A DNA stretch of 64,000 bases, taken from NCBI RefSeq assembly GCF_019049245.1, contig NZ_JAGMUK010000054.1:186001-250000 (forward strand), in the 5' to 3' direction. Shown piece by piece: positions 1 to 8,028 of this stretch. Each line of letters opens with the position of its first letter. Position 1 is the first letter of the stretch. The notes beneath the pieces are model-generated. The model was given only the letters and a program-made list of their open reading frames with translations, was not told the DNA's origin and did no database searches. This DNA comes from Streptomyces sp. AC555_RSS877. Its GTDB lineage: Bacteria > Actinomycetota > Actinomycetes > Streptomycetales > Streptomycetaceae. The position numbers and the translations under genes are program-made.

Positions 1-671
1 GCGAGCTGCTCGACCTGCCGACGGGGGCGCCGATCGGCGTCGGCGGGGTGCCGTTCGAGGCGGTACGCGTGCGCGTGCAGCCCGGCGACCGGCTCGTGAT
101 GTGCACCGACGGCCTGGTGGAGGTGCGCGGCGAGGACATCGGCGTCGGCCTCGCCACGCTGTGCGAGTCCGCCGCGCACCCCGCCGCCTCCATGGACGAC
201 GCCTGCGACACGATCATCCGGGCCCTCAACACCCGCGGCGGCCGCAAGGACGACGTGGCCCTGCTGATGGCCCGCCTGAACGGCATCGAGCCCGACGACG
301 TCGCCGAGTGGCGGCTCCCTCTCGACCCGGCCGAGGTGGGCCGGGCCCGCGCGGTGGTCCGCGAACAGCTCCACGCCTGGGGGCTCACGGGGCTCGCCGG
401 TCCCGCCGAGCTCATGGTCAGCGAGCTCGTCACCAACGCCGTCCGGCACTCCCACAGCCGCCCCGTCGACCTGCGGCTGGTACGCGGCGACACCCTGCTG
501 TGCGAAGTGGACGACGACGACCACGAGCTGCCGACCCTGCTGAGCGCGGGGCCGGGCGACGAGGCCGGGCGCGGTCTGCGGGTGGTGAGCACCCTCGCGC
601 GCGAGTGGGGAACCAGCCGGACGAAGGCCGGCAAGACCGTGTGGTTCGAGCTGACGCTGCCGCGCCGCTGA
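1..671 (+). CDS. SpoIIE-type PP2C phosphatase with C-terminal anti-sigma-like ATPase domain (5' partial)
   Basis: The reading frame is open from base 3, so the start lies upstream. The first ~95 visible residues are the end of a SpoIIE/PP2C serine phosphatase, with the VMCTDGLVE motif and a late GGRKDDVALLMARL. The last ~125 residues are a GHKL-type ATPase domain of the RsbW/SpoIIAB class: the N-box is ELVTNAVRHS and a GRGLRVV glycine box follows. In actinobacteria such fusions act in partner-switching control of sigma factors. The N-terminal sensory part is not visible, so the signal cannot be inferred. No dedicated partner gene lies next to it in this window. Confidence 0.88.
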   Translation, partial: ELLDLPTGAPIGVGGVPFEAVRVRVQPGDRLVMCTDGLVEVRGEDIGVGLATLCESAAHPAASMDDACDTIIRALNTRGGRKDDVALLMARLNGIEPDDVAEWRLPLDPAEVGRARAVVREQLHAWGLTGLAGPAELMVSELVTNAVRHSHSRPVDLRLVRGDTLLCEVDDDDHELPTLLSAGPGDEAGRGLRVVSTLAREWGTSRTKAGKTVWFELTLPRR

Positions 672-825
672 CCGTCCCAAGGGTGAGGGGGCGCGCGACG
701 GCGTACTCGTCACGAACGACCCGTGGAGGAATGCGCCGCGCGCTTGTGGGCTTGACCTGGGCGCGATACACCGTACTGACCCGTCACTTGGGGGCGGGCG
801 GCCTTCGCACCCTGGGGAGTTGCTC

Positions 826-1551
826 ATGAGCGTGACGAGTCGGTACCGGGAGGCCTGGGAGGGCTTCTGGCGTGAGGCTTCCGGTGAACCCGGGGCCGTG
901 TTCTGGGACGCGGAGCCGATCCTCACGGCCGGCGCCCATCTCGCCCTCTTCGAACCCCATCTGGTCGACCCCGGTCTGCCCCTGGTGGACCTCGGCTGCG
1001 GCAACGGCACCCAGACCCGGTTCCTCGCCGACCGTTTCCCGCACGTCCTCGGCGCCGACCTGTCCGCCGCCGCCCTCGACCACGCCCGGCGCGGCGACCC
1101 GGCGGGCCAGGCGTCGTACCGGGTGCTGGACGCGGCCGGCAAGGGCGAGGCGGAGACGCTGCACGCGGAACTCGGCGACGCCAACGTCTACATGCGGGGC
1201 GTCCTCCACCAGGCCGACCCCGACGACCGGCAGGCGCTCGTGGACGGGATCGCCGCGCTGCTCGGGGAGCGCGGCCGGGCCTTCCTGGTGGAACTCTCCG
1301 AGGCCGCCAAGCCCGTCCTCATGGGCCTGGCGCAGCGCCCCGAGGGCCCGCCGCCCAAGCTGGCGCCCGTCTTCCGGCACGGCATCGCGCCCGGCCAGGT
1401 CGCCGACGACGCGATCCCCGTCTATCTGAACGTGGCCGGGCTGAGCGTCCTGGCGAGCGGTGAACTGCCCCTCACCACCACCGAGTACCGGCCCGACGGC
1501 ACCCGGATCGCCCTTCCGTCGAGGTGGCTGGTGGCGAGCCGCACGGTGTGA
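826..1551 (+). CDS. class I SAM-dependent methyltransferase
   Basis: The 241-residue protein has a Rossmann methyltransferase core. Motif I is VDLGCGNGTQTRFLA (about residues 52-66) and the acidic residue of motif II lies in LGADLSAAALDHAR. The ATG at 826 is chosen because GGGGAG (814-819) sits 6 nt upstream; an in-frame TTG two codons earlier has no better site. A TTGACC (752-757), 16 bp, TACTGA (774-779) sequence could be a housekeeping promoter, but the -10 is poor. The substrate is unknown. The gene stands alone, about 150 bp after the phosphatase gene. Confidence 0.82.
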   Translation: MSVTSRYREAWEGFWREASGEPGAVFWDAEPILTAGAHLALFEPHLVDPGLPLVDLGCGNGTQTRFLADRFPHVLGADLSAAALDHARRGDPAGQASYRVLDAAGKGEAETLHAELGDANVYMRGVLHQADPDDRQALVDGIAALLGERGRAFLVELSEAAKPVLMGLAQRPEGPPPKLAPVFRHGIAPGQVADDAIPVYLNVAGLSVLASGELPLTTTEYRPDGTRIALPSRWLVASRTV

Positions 1552-1598
1552 CGCCCGCGGCGGTCGGGGCCACAGGGAACTCCCACCGGCGCGGAATC

Positions 1599-1647
1599 GT
1601 TGTCAACTCGCGGGATTGTCAACGTAGTTGTCGCGGCAGTTGTCAAC
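1599..1647. promoter_or_regulatory. array of four GTTGNCAAC-like palindromes upstream of the SMP-30-like gene
   Basis: GTTGTCAAC occurs at 1599-1607, ATTGTCAAC at 1615-1623, GTTGTCGCG at 1627-1635 and GTTGTCAAC at 1639-1647. The core GTTG-N-CAAC is an inverted repeat. The last three copies are spaced exactly 12 bp and the first 16 bp from the second. The array ends 27 bp before the chosen start codon, a usual place for a repressor operator. The cognate regulator is not evident nearby. Confidence 0.5.
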
Positions 1648-1674
1648 GAAACCCACATCATGGAGGCGCCCACG

Positions 1675-2619
1675 ATGACCCCGACCCACCCCCGCCCGAC
1701 CCGGCGTGCCGTACTCGGCGGCGCCGCCCTGGCGGCCCTGGCCGTGACGGCCGGCGCCGGCACGGCGAGCGCCACCCCGAACGCCGCCTGGCCGACGGAG
1801 TTCCCCCTTCCGAACGGCTGGCTTCCCGAGGGCATCGCCATCGGAAGCAAGCCGTACGCGTACATGGGTTCCCGCGCCAACGGCGCGATCCACCGCACCG
1901 ACCTGCGCACCGGAGAGGGCAAGATCCTCTTCGCCGGCGGCACCGGCCTGATCTCCGTCGGTCTCAAGGTCGACCACGACGGGCTGCTGTACGTCGCCGG
2001 GAACACGGGCGTCGCCCGGGTCCACGACTCGCGCACCGGTGAGCTCCTCGCGACGCACCAGCTCACCGAGGCCACCGGTCACTTCATCAACGACGTCACG
2101 CTGCTCGGCGACCGCGCCTGGTTCACCGACTCTCGCGACGCGGCCCTGTACGGGGTCCCGCGCGGCGGCCGGAAGGGCGACATCCGTACCCTGCCGCTCA
2201 CCGGCGACTGGACGCAGCTACCAGCAGTCAACAACGCCAACGGCATCGTCGGCACCCCCGACGGCCGTGGCCTGATCGTGGTCAAGAGCACGCCGGGCGA
2301 GCTGTACAACGTGAACGTGAAGACGGGTGCCGCCACCAGGATCACGCTGGTCGGACAGGCGGACGTCGTCAACGGCGACGGCCTGTGGCGCACAGGGCGC
2401 ACGCTGTACGTCGTACAGAACCGTCTGAACCTGATCAGCGTCTGGGACCTCGACGCCGAGGCCACCACCGCCACCCTGCGGAAGACGATCACCGACCCGC
2501 GCTTCGACGTGCCCACCACGGCCGCCCGCTTCGGTGACCGCCTCTATCTGGTCAACGCGCGCTTCACGACCACGCCGACGCCCGAGACGACGTACAACGC
2601 CGTCGCGGTCTCCGTCTGA
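1675..2619 (+). CDS. Tat-exported SMP-30/gluconolactonase-like beta-propeller protein
   Basis: The 314-residue protein starts with a twin-arginine type signal (RPTRRAVLGG, hydrophobic stretch, then GTASA cleavage region near residue 33). The rest reads as a six-bladed-propeller SMP-30/NHL-like fold with repeated strand patterns such as GLKVDHDGLLYVAG and NDVTLLGDRAWFTDS. The ATG at 1675 is favoured over in-frame starts at 1600 and 1660 because GGAGG lies at 1662-1666 and the Tat motif is then N-terminal. An extracellular lactonase or ligand-binding role is inferred from fold only. The repeat array directly upstream suggests dedicated regulation. Confidence 0.8.
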   Translation: MTPTHPRPTRRAVLGGAALAALAVTAGAGTASATPNAAWPTEFPLPNGWLPEGIAIGSKPYAYMGSRANGAIHRTDLRTGEGKILFAGGTGLISVGLKVDHDGLLYVAGNTGVARVHDSRTGELLATHQLTEATGHFINDVTLLGDRAWFTDSRDAALYGVPRGGRKGDIRTLPLTGDWTQLPAVNNANGIVGTPDGRGLIVVKSTPGELYNVNVKTGAATRITLVGQADVVNGDGLWRTGRTLYVVQNRLNLISVWDLDAEATTATLRKTITDPRFDVPTTAARFGDRLYLVNARFTTTPTPETTYNAVAVSV

Positions 2620-2632
2620 GCCTGTACGGAAA

Positions 2633-2673
2633 GCGGTCCGTCCTCCGGTGCTTGGCGCCGGAGGACGAACCGC
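2633..2673. terminator. bidirectional terminator-like hairpin between convergent genes
   Basis: GTCCTCCGG (2640-2648) pairs perfectly with CCGGAGGAC (2658-2666) around a 9-nt loop, and outer bases GCGGT/AACCGC extend the stem. It lies between the convergent SMP-30-like and large surface-protein genes. Confidence 0.65.
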
Positions 2674-2678
2674 CCCGG

Positions 2679-5294
2679 TCAGCTCACCGCGCGGCCGCGG
2701 CGGTACGCCACCCAGCCCGCCGCCAGCAGTGCGGCCGCGATCGCGGCCACGGAGAGCACGGTGACGCCGGTGGAGGCGAGGCTGCCGCCCGCGGCCGAGG
2801 TCCCCGTCGTGCCGGTGCCGCCGGTCGCCGAGCCCGAGGTGCCTCCGGTCGCGCCGCCGGTCGTACCCGAGGAGCCGGAGCCGCCCGTGCCGCCGGTGTC
2901 ACCGGTGCCGGGATCGGTGTCCACCGGGTCCCGCCCGACGAAGGAGACCGGGACCTTCACGTCCTGGGAGCGGTCGCCGGACAGGGTGTGGTCGGCACGG
3001 GTGGCGAGCACGCAGGTGGCCTTGAAGCAGTCGGTGAACTCGTCCTTGGCGTCCACGGTGAGCTCGACCTCGAAGGACCCGCCCTCCTCGTAGGGGACCG
3101 CCAACTCCTCGCCGTAGTCGGGCGGGTTGGAGGAGATCCACGCCGAGGAGTGGGACTCGCCGGACATGTCGACGCCGCCGATGCAGGGTGTGGGCAGCTC
3201 GCCTTCTCCGTTGTCGACGCACAGAGCGACGTAGATCCCCTTCTCCTCGTCGTAGCCGGAGCCGGTGATCTTCAGGGTCTGGTTCTCGGTGGCGAGGTGG
3301 TTGACCGGGGTGACGGTGAGCTTCTGGCCCTCGGGGCCGGTGACCGTCTTCGTGCCGGACGGCACGGAGTCCTCGTCGCCGCCGTCGTCACCGCCGCCGG
3401 TGTCGCCGTTGCCGGCCTCGGTGACGGTGAGGGTGAGCGGCGACGTGCGGGTCGTGCCGACGGAGTTGGTGAACTCGGCGCGGTAGCGGTAGCCGTCCTG
3501 CGTCGCCTTCGCCGTGAAGGAGTACGCGTTCTTCGTCGCGCCTTCGACCGCCGACCAGGTCTGGCCGCCGTCGTGGCTGACCTGCCAGCGCACGGTCGGC
3601 TCCGGGGTGCCCGCGGCGGCGGCGACGAACGTCACCTCGTCGCCCGGGGTGACGGACTGGTCGGTGGGGGACTGGGTGACCTCGGGGGAGACCCGGCGGT
3701 CGAGTTTGACGACCTTGCTCTCCGCCTGGTGGGTGAGGTAGACGGACGTGGCGCCCGGGGCGACCGCGAGGCCCGCGAAGGTGCCGGCCCGGCTGCCCGG
3801 CAGGGAGACCGGTTCGGCGGACTGCTGGAAAGTGGCGCCGTCGAACACCTGCAGCAAGCCGACGTTGTCCGCGCCGTTGTCGGCGTTGCCGTAGTCCTCC
3901 CGCAGGACGAAGGCCTCGCCGGTGGCCCGGTCGAAGCCGGCCGCCGTGGGCCTGTCGTTGCCGTTGCCCTTCAGGGTGGTGAGCAGCTTGGCGTCCTGGT
4001 CGAAGACGAGCACGTCGTCCCCGCTGCCCACCCAGACGTTGCCGGTCGCCGGGTCCGGTTCGACGAAGAACACGGACGCGGCCGGGAGTTCGGCCGTGTC
4101 CGTGACCGTGAAGGAGCCGGTGTCCACGCGGCGCAGCTGCCCGCCCGTGCCGCCGGCCGACCAGGCGGCCCGGTGGGCGGTGTCGACGCCGAGCAGGGCG
4201 CCGCCGTCGAGGGTGAGGGTGCGCTTGACGGTGCCGGTGGCGATGTCCAGCTCGGAGAGGGCGGGCCCCTGCGCGACCAGGACGGTCGAGGCGTCACTGC
4301 CCTCACCCGTGCCGGTGATCGTGGCGCCGGTCAGCCACACGCCCTTCGCCGCCGTGTCGCCGTCCTTGGCGGTGCCCACGCCTCGCAGGGGGTAGTGGAA
4401 CACGACTCCGTCGCCGGACAGCGGGGCGACGACCTGGCGGACCACCCGGGCGGCCAGGGCGCCGGTGGAGCCGGGAGCCTGGGCGATGTGGCCGAGGACC
4501 CTGCCGTCCTTCGGGTCGAGGGCGTACAGACCCTGCTCGGCCACGTCCGCGGTGTCGACGATGTTGTCCGAACCGACGTACAGCTTTCCGGAGTCGGGGT
4601 GCAGCAGGAGGTCCAGCGGTCGGCCCGCGGCGGTGAACTCGGCCGACTTCACGTAGCCGACCGTGCCCGCCGGCACGTCCACCCCGTCCCCGCCGTCGTC
4701 TCCGTCGCCGGGGTCCTGGCCCTGGAAGGTGAGGGGGATGCGGACGTCCTGGGAGCGGTCGCCGGTGCCGTTGTGGTCGACGCGGGTGACGACCGAGCAG
4801 GCGACCTGGAGGCAGTCGAGGCCGCCGTCCGCGGCCTTGACCTCGAGCTCGACGTCGAAGGTGCCGCCCTCGCCCCACGGGATGGCGACCGTGCCGGCGC
4901 CTTCGTCCGGGGCGCCCTCCGGGATGATCCACTTCGAGGCGCCGCTGTCTCCCTCCTGGTCGGCGCCGCCGAGGCAGGGGGTGGGGATGCGGTTGTCGCC
5001 GTTGTCCTTGCACACGGCGACGTAGATGCCCTTGGTGTCGTCGTAGCCCTCACCGCTGACACGGAGGGTCTCGCCGGCCGGGTTCAGGTCGGCCGAGGCG
5101 GAGACGGTGAGCTTCTGGCCGTCCTTGCCGAGGGCCGTTTTCGGGGTGTCGGCGGCCTGGGCCGCCGAGCCGACGGTGACGGCCGTCACCGCGGCGGCCA
5201 CCAGGGCGGCGGCGCCGAGGAGCGCCGCCGGGCGTCTGGGCCGGGGGCGTGCCGCCCGGCCCGGCCCGCTCCGGGCCGTCGTGTCGTCTGTCAT
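2679..5294 (-). CDS. large sortase-anchored surface protein with two neocarzinostatin-like domains and a propeller
   Basis: The protein has 871 residues. Layout: basic N-region and signal peptide (1 to ~47, ending AAQA); a four-cysteine domain ~50-190 (C95, C107, C161, C166); a YVTN/propeller-like region ~205-535; an Ig-like domain ~536-625; a second four-cysteine domain ~650-787; a Gly/Thr/Ser linker; then LASTG (839-843), a hydrophobic segment and a basic tail. The cysteine spacing and TRxDH/VPVSF strands resemble the neocarzinostatin fold, which is my inference. LASTG plus anchor is a class E sortase signal. The ATG at 5294 follows GAGGAA at 6 nt. It sits downstream of the iron-box gene at 5380-5919. 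Surface heme or iron capture is likely but unproven. Confidence 0.85.
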   Translation of the reverse strand: MTDDTTARSGPGRAARPRPRRPAALLGAAALVAAAVTAVTVGSAAQAADTPKTALGKDGQKLTVSASADLNPAGETLRVSGEGYDDTKGIYVAVCKDNGDNRIPTPCLGGADQEGDSGASKWIIPEGAPDEGAGTVAIPWGEGGTFDVELEVKAADGGLDCLQVACSVVTRVDHNGTGDRSQDVRIPLTFQGQDPGDGDDGGDGVDVPAGTVGYVKSAEFTAAGRPLDLLLHPDSGKLYVGSDNIVDTADVAEQGLYALDPKDGRVLGHIAQAPGSTGALAARVVRQVVAPLSGDGVVFHYPLRGVGTAKDGDTAAKGVWLTGATITGTGEGSDASTVLVAQGPALSELDIATGTVKRTLTLDGGALLGVDTAHRAAWSAGGTGGQLRRVDTGSFTVTDTAELPAASVFFVEPDPATGNVWVGSGDDVLVFDQDAKLLTTLKGNGNDRPTAAGFDRATGEAFVLREDYGNADNGADNVGLLQVFDGATFQQSAEPVSLPGSRAGTFAGLAVAPGATSVYLTHQAESKVVKLDRRVSPEVTQSPTDQSVTPGDEVTFVAAAAGTPEPTVRWQVSHDGGQTWSAVEGATKNAYSFTAKATQDGYRYRAEFTNSVGTTRTSPLTLTVTEAGNGDTGGGDDGGDEDSVPSGTKTVTGPEGQKLTVTPVNHLATENQTLKITGSGYDEEKGIYVALCVDNGEGELPTPCIGGVDMSGESHSSAWISSNPPDYGEELAVPYEEGGSFEVELTVDAKDEFTDCFKATCVLATRADHTLSGDRSQDVKVPVSFVGRDPVDTDPGTGDTGGTGGSGSSGTTGGATGGTSGSATGGTGTTGTSAAGGSLASTGVTVLSVAAIAAALLAAGWVAYRRGRAVS

Positions 5295-5343
5295 GGGGAG
5301 TTCCTCACTTGTCGGTGCGCCCGGCACTCCGGTCGCGCGAGAG

Positions 5344-5367
5344 CCGGGCCCCGCGTGAGGGGCCCGG
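5344..5367 (-). terminator. strong hairpin between two surface-protein genes, possible attenuator
   Basis: CCGGGCCCC (5344-5352) and GGGGCCCGG (5359-5367) form a perfect 9-bp stem with a 6-nt loop. It follows the stop of the 5380-5919 gene and precedes the start of the 2679-5294 gene on the same strand. Confidence 0.65.
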
Positions 5368-5379
5368 TCCGACGGGCGC

Positions 5380-5919
5380 CTACGGGAAGCTGATCGGGAC
5401 GTGGACGTCGTACCTGCGGTCGTCGGTGTCGAAGTGGTCGGCACGCGTGACGACGGCGCAGGTGACGTCGTCGCCGCAGACCTGGCCGTTGTCGAGGGTG
5501 GCCTTGACGTAGATCTGCACGCTGAAGGTGCCGCCGGAGCCGAACCGGGAGCTGTTCGCGAACAGGCCGCCGAAGGTGTTGTTGATCCAGTGGGAGGCGC
5601 CGGTGGAGCCGTCCTCGTCCTGGCCGCCCAGGCACGGGGTGGGCTTGTTCACGCCCGGTGCGCCGTCGACCACGCACAGGCCGACGTAGACGCCCTGGCC
5701 GGTGTTGAAGCCGGAGCCGGTGACGGTGATGACCTGGCCTCCCGCCGCGGCTGTGTCCGAGGCGGTCACCGACAGGTTGTAGGTGGTGCTTCCGTCGACG
5801 ATCGTGCGCGTCGAGGTGGCCGCGGAGGCCGAGGTCGCCAGGCCCAGGGTGAGGGCGGCGGAGGCGGCGACGGCGAGGGCGGCCCGGGCGGCGGTGCGGG
5901 GGGAGGGAACGGCTCTCAT
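5380..5919 (-). CDS. secreted single-domain neocarzinostatin-like protein, iron-box controlled
   Basis: The 179-residue protein has a signal peptide of about 33 residues (…ATSASA) followed by one four-cysteine domain (C82, C96, C148, C154). It shares GVYVGLC, KPTPCLGG, CAVVTRADH and VHVPISF blocks with the domains of the flanking genes. It has no sortase signal or membrane anchor, so it should be released or loosely bound. The ATG at 5919 follows AAAGGTGG. A near-consensus iron box ends 41 bp upstream, and a strong hairpin follows the stop. I infer a soluble partner of the anchored proteins in heme or iron scavenging. Confidence 0.82.
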   Translation of the reverse strand: MRAVPSPRTAARAALAVAASAALTLGLATSASAATSTRTIVDGSTTYNLSVTASDTAAAGGQVITVTGSGFNTGQGVYVGLCVVDGAPGVNKPTPCLGGQDEDGSTGASHWINNTFGGLFANSSRFGSGGTFSVQIYVKATLDNGQVCGDDVTCAVVTRADHFDTDDRRYDVHVPISFP

Positions 5920-5959
5920 GGCGAGCCACCTTTCTCGGTGCTTCGGAACCCGCTGGGGG

Positions 5960-5978
5960 TTAGGTAAGGCAAACCTAA
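5960..5978. promoter_or_regulatory. iron box (DmdR/IdeR-type operator) 1
   Basis: TTAGGTAAGGCAAACCTAA matches the actinobacterial iron-box consensus TTAGGTTAGGCTAACCTAA at 17 of 19 positions. It lies 41-59 bp upstream of the start of the secreted protein gene on the minus strand. Repression under iron-replete conditions by a DtxR-family regulator is expected. Confidence 0.85.
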
Positions 5979-6054
5979 GTATGACGTCCCGGAGCTTGTC
6001 AACAGAGGGAAGACGCTGCGAACTCCCGCCGTCCTCAAGGGAATTGGGCATGCC

Positions 6055-6082
6055 GAGGAGCGGACCGAGCGGCCCGCTCCTC
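6055..6082 (-). terminator. terminator hairpin after the HtaA-type gene
   Basis: GAGGAGCGG (6055-6063) pairs perfectly with CCGCTCCTC (6074-6082). It lies about 30 bp beyond the stop codon of the minus-strand gene ending at 6113. Confidence 0.65.
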
Positions 6083-6112
6083 GTTACGGATGCGCTCCTG
6101 CCCACCGCCGGA

Positions 6113-7057
6113 TCAGTCCGAGGCCAGGACCTCGAACCGGGCGGCGGCCCTGCGCTCCCCCAGGACGCTGTACAGCTCGACGCCGTGCGCGCCCTCGGCG
6201 GCCGTCGCGTACACCGGGAAGACGCGGGAGACGCGGCCCTCCTGGTCGGCGACCGCCTGGTACCGGGTGTCCGCGTCGATCGCTACGAGCACCACCTCGC
6301 CCGGCTCGAAGCCCGCGCCGGTGACCTCCTGTTCGGCCCCGGCCGTCACGCCGGGCCGGGTCAGTGCCGCCGAGGGTGTTGCCCGCTGCTGTTTCTCCGG
6401 CGCGGCGCTCGGCGACGGCTGCCGGGTCGGGTCCGGCCGCGCCGGCACCTCGGGAGTCCCGCCGGCCCCGGTTCCCACGGTCACGTCGAGCAGGCCGAGG
6501 CCGTCCCCCGCCGCGAACTGCCGTCCGCTCCACTCCGACAGCAGGCGCGCGCCCTCCGGGGTGAGCGAGGCCCGCAGCCCCGTCCATGTCACACCGCCGG
6601 TGCGTACGGCAGGTGCGGCCTCGCCCAACGCCACCTTCGCCAGGGCGAGTTCACGGGCGGTTCCGCCGTCGGCGGCGGTCCGTGAGTAGAGCGCGCCGGC
6701 GTCGCTCCCCAGTTCCAGCCGCAGTCCGCCGAGCGTGAGGGGCGGCACGGTTCCGGCCGACTGCGCGAGCTGGGCCGTACCGGACAACTCGACCTCGGCG
6801 TCACCGGTTCCGGGATGCGCGCCGCCGCCGGTGGCCGGGAACCACGTGCGGTCCGCGGATCCTCGTACGGCGGGCCCGGCGCCGTGGAACGACACGCCCC
6901 GGTCGGCCAGTTCCGCATCGGCCGTGGACCAGCTCACGAATCCTCCGGACACCTCGCGGGGGAACGCCTGGCCGTCCTGTGCGGCCGCCGGGCCGGAGCA
7001 GAGCAGCGCGAGCAGGGCGCCGCCCGCCAGAGCGGCGGCGCCGGGTCTCTTCACCAT
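6113..7057 (-). CDS. secreted HtaA-type heme-binding domain protein
   Basis: The 314-residue protein has a signal peptide (1 to ~26, PAAAQ). Residues ~35-196 match the latter part of the HtaA domain known from corynebacterial heme uptake: an SGG strand start, a VSFHGAG strand, and the characteristic VTWTG..ASLTPEGA..L end. The usual N-terminal WG…SFRxY block is not evident, so this may be a divergent or half domain. A Pro/Ser linker (~200-235) leads to an Ig-like segment to the C-terminus. No transmembrane anchor is present. It lies 73 bp downstream of the sortase-anchored gene at 7131-7940 and is probably cotranscribed from the iron-box promoter at 7964. Confidence 0.75.
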   Translation of the reverse strand: MVKRPGAAALAGGALLALLCSGPAAAQDGQAFPREVSGGFVSWSTADAELADRGVSFHGAGPAVRGSADRTWFPATGGGAHPGTGDAEVELSGTAQLAQSAGTVPPLTLGGLRLELGSDAGALYSRTAADGGTARELALAKVALGEAAPAVRTGGVTWTGLRASLTPEGARLLSEWSGRQFAAGDGLGLLDVTVGTGAGGTPEVPARPDPTRQPSPSAAPEKQQRATPSAALTRPGVTAGAEQEVTGAGFEPGEVVLVAIDADTRYQAVADQEGRVSRVFPVYATAAEGAHGVELYSVLGERRAAARFEVLASD

Positions 7058-7130
7058 CTTCGGTTCTCCCTCTGGGAAGTGAGGTGATGTGAGGTGGAGT
7101 CGCTGTCGGCGAGCCCCTGGACGCCCGCCG

Positions 7131-7940
7131 TCAGCCGGCGCTCGCACCGCCCGCCTGTCCGGCACGGCGCCTGCGCGCCCAGAACCAGGTGCCGGTGCCG
7201 GCCGCGACCAGTCCGGCCGCGGTGAGCCCGGTCGTCAGGGCGGCGGAGCCGGTACTGGCCAGCGGCCTGCCTGATGTCGTGTCGCCGGTGTCGCCGCTGT
7301 CGCCGATGCCGCCGGTCGTGCCGCCGCCGGGCGTGCCCGCACCGGCCGTCGCGCCGGGCGTTGCCGAAGCGGCCGTGTGGTCGCTGGACGCGCTCCCGCC
7401 GCTGCCGCCGAACGCCACCGGGATGCGGACCGTCTGGGTCTGGTCGCCGCCGCGGGTGTGGTCGTTGCGGGTGATCACCGCGCAGCTCACGCCGGTCTTG
7501 GTGCAGTCGGTGTTCGCGTCCTTCGCGCGCACCTTGAGCCGCACGCTGAAGGTGCCCTGGTGTCCACTGCCTCCGTACGGCTCGGCCAGGCCCTCGCCGT
7601 ACGACGGCGGGTTGGAGGAGATCCACGCGGACGCCCCGGACTCGCCGGACATGTCGACGCCGCCGACGCACGGCGTGGGCGTTTTGCCGGCGCCGTTGTC
7701 CACGCAGAAGGCGACGTAGATGCCCTTCTCGGTGTTGTAGCCGGTGCCGGAGACCGTCACCGTCTCGCCCGCCGGGTCGAGGCCGACGGCCTGGGAGACG
7801 GTGAGTTTCTGTCCCTCGGGTCCGGTCGCCGACGTGCCCGCGGCCATCGCGGGCGAAGCCGTGGAAAGCGTCAGAGCGATCGCCGCGAGGACGGCCGCTC
7901 CCGCAACTCGCCTGCCGCGCAGGCTACTTGACCCATTCAC
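7131..7940 (-). CDS. sortase-anchored surface protein with one neocarzinostatin-like domain
   Basis: The protein has 269 residues. It has a signal peptide (1 to ~33, SPAMA), a four-cysteine domain ~40-178 (C79, C91, C146, C153), a Ser/Thr/Gly linker, LASTG at 227-231, a hydrophobic segment and an ARRRR stop-transfer tail, that is a class E sortase substrate. The SAWISSNPP and ITRNDHTR blocks match the second domain of the 871-residue neighbour closely. The only suitable start is GTG at 7940, 24 bp from the second iron box. It is divergent from the HmuT-like gene and shares that operator. I expect iron-repressed display of a heme- or siderophore-binding module. Confidence 0.83.
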   Translation of the reverse strand: MNGSSSLRGRRVAGAAVLAAIALTLSTASPAMAAGTSATGPEGQKLTVSQAVGLDPAGETVTVSGTGYNTEKGIYVAFCVDNGAGKTPTPCVGGVDMSGESGASAWISSNPPSYGEGLAEPYGGSGHQGTFSVRLKVRAKDANTDCTKTGVSCAVITRNDHTRGGDQTQTVRIPVAFGGSGGSASSDHTAASATPGATAGAGTPGGGTTGGIGDSGDTGDTTSGRPLASTGSAALTTGLTAAGLVAAGTGTWFWARRRRAGQAGGASAG

Positions 7941-7963
7941 GTCACACCCCCACCAAGAGTTAT

Positions 7964-7982
7964 TAAGGTAAACCTAACCTAA
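7964..7982. promoter_or_regulatory. iron box (DmdR/IdeR-type operator) 2, divergent
   Basis: TAAGGTAAACCTAACCTAA matches the reverse-orientation iron box consensus at about 16 of 19 positions. It lies between the divergent starts of the surface-protein operon (7940, minus) and the hmuT-like gene (8029, plus), so a single operator can control both. Confidence 0.8.
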
Positions 7983-8028
7983 GCTACCGATCAACTGCAT
8001 GGGCACAGGAGAACCGAAAGGCCGAGCG

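Noticed and set aside
2652..5393. A 913-codon open frame on the plus strand opposite the large surface protein gene
   Set aside because: It is antisense to a gene with signal peptide, domains and sortase signal, is built of Arg/Gly/Val/Asp low-complexity, and arises from GC-biased third positions.
2679..7940. Enediyne apoprotein locus, because of the neocarzinostatin-like domains
   Set aside because: No enediyne polyketide synthase or resistance genes; iron boxes, HtaA and HmuT point to heme/iron.
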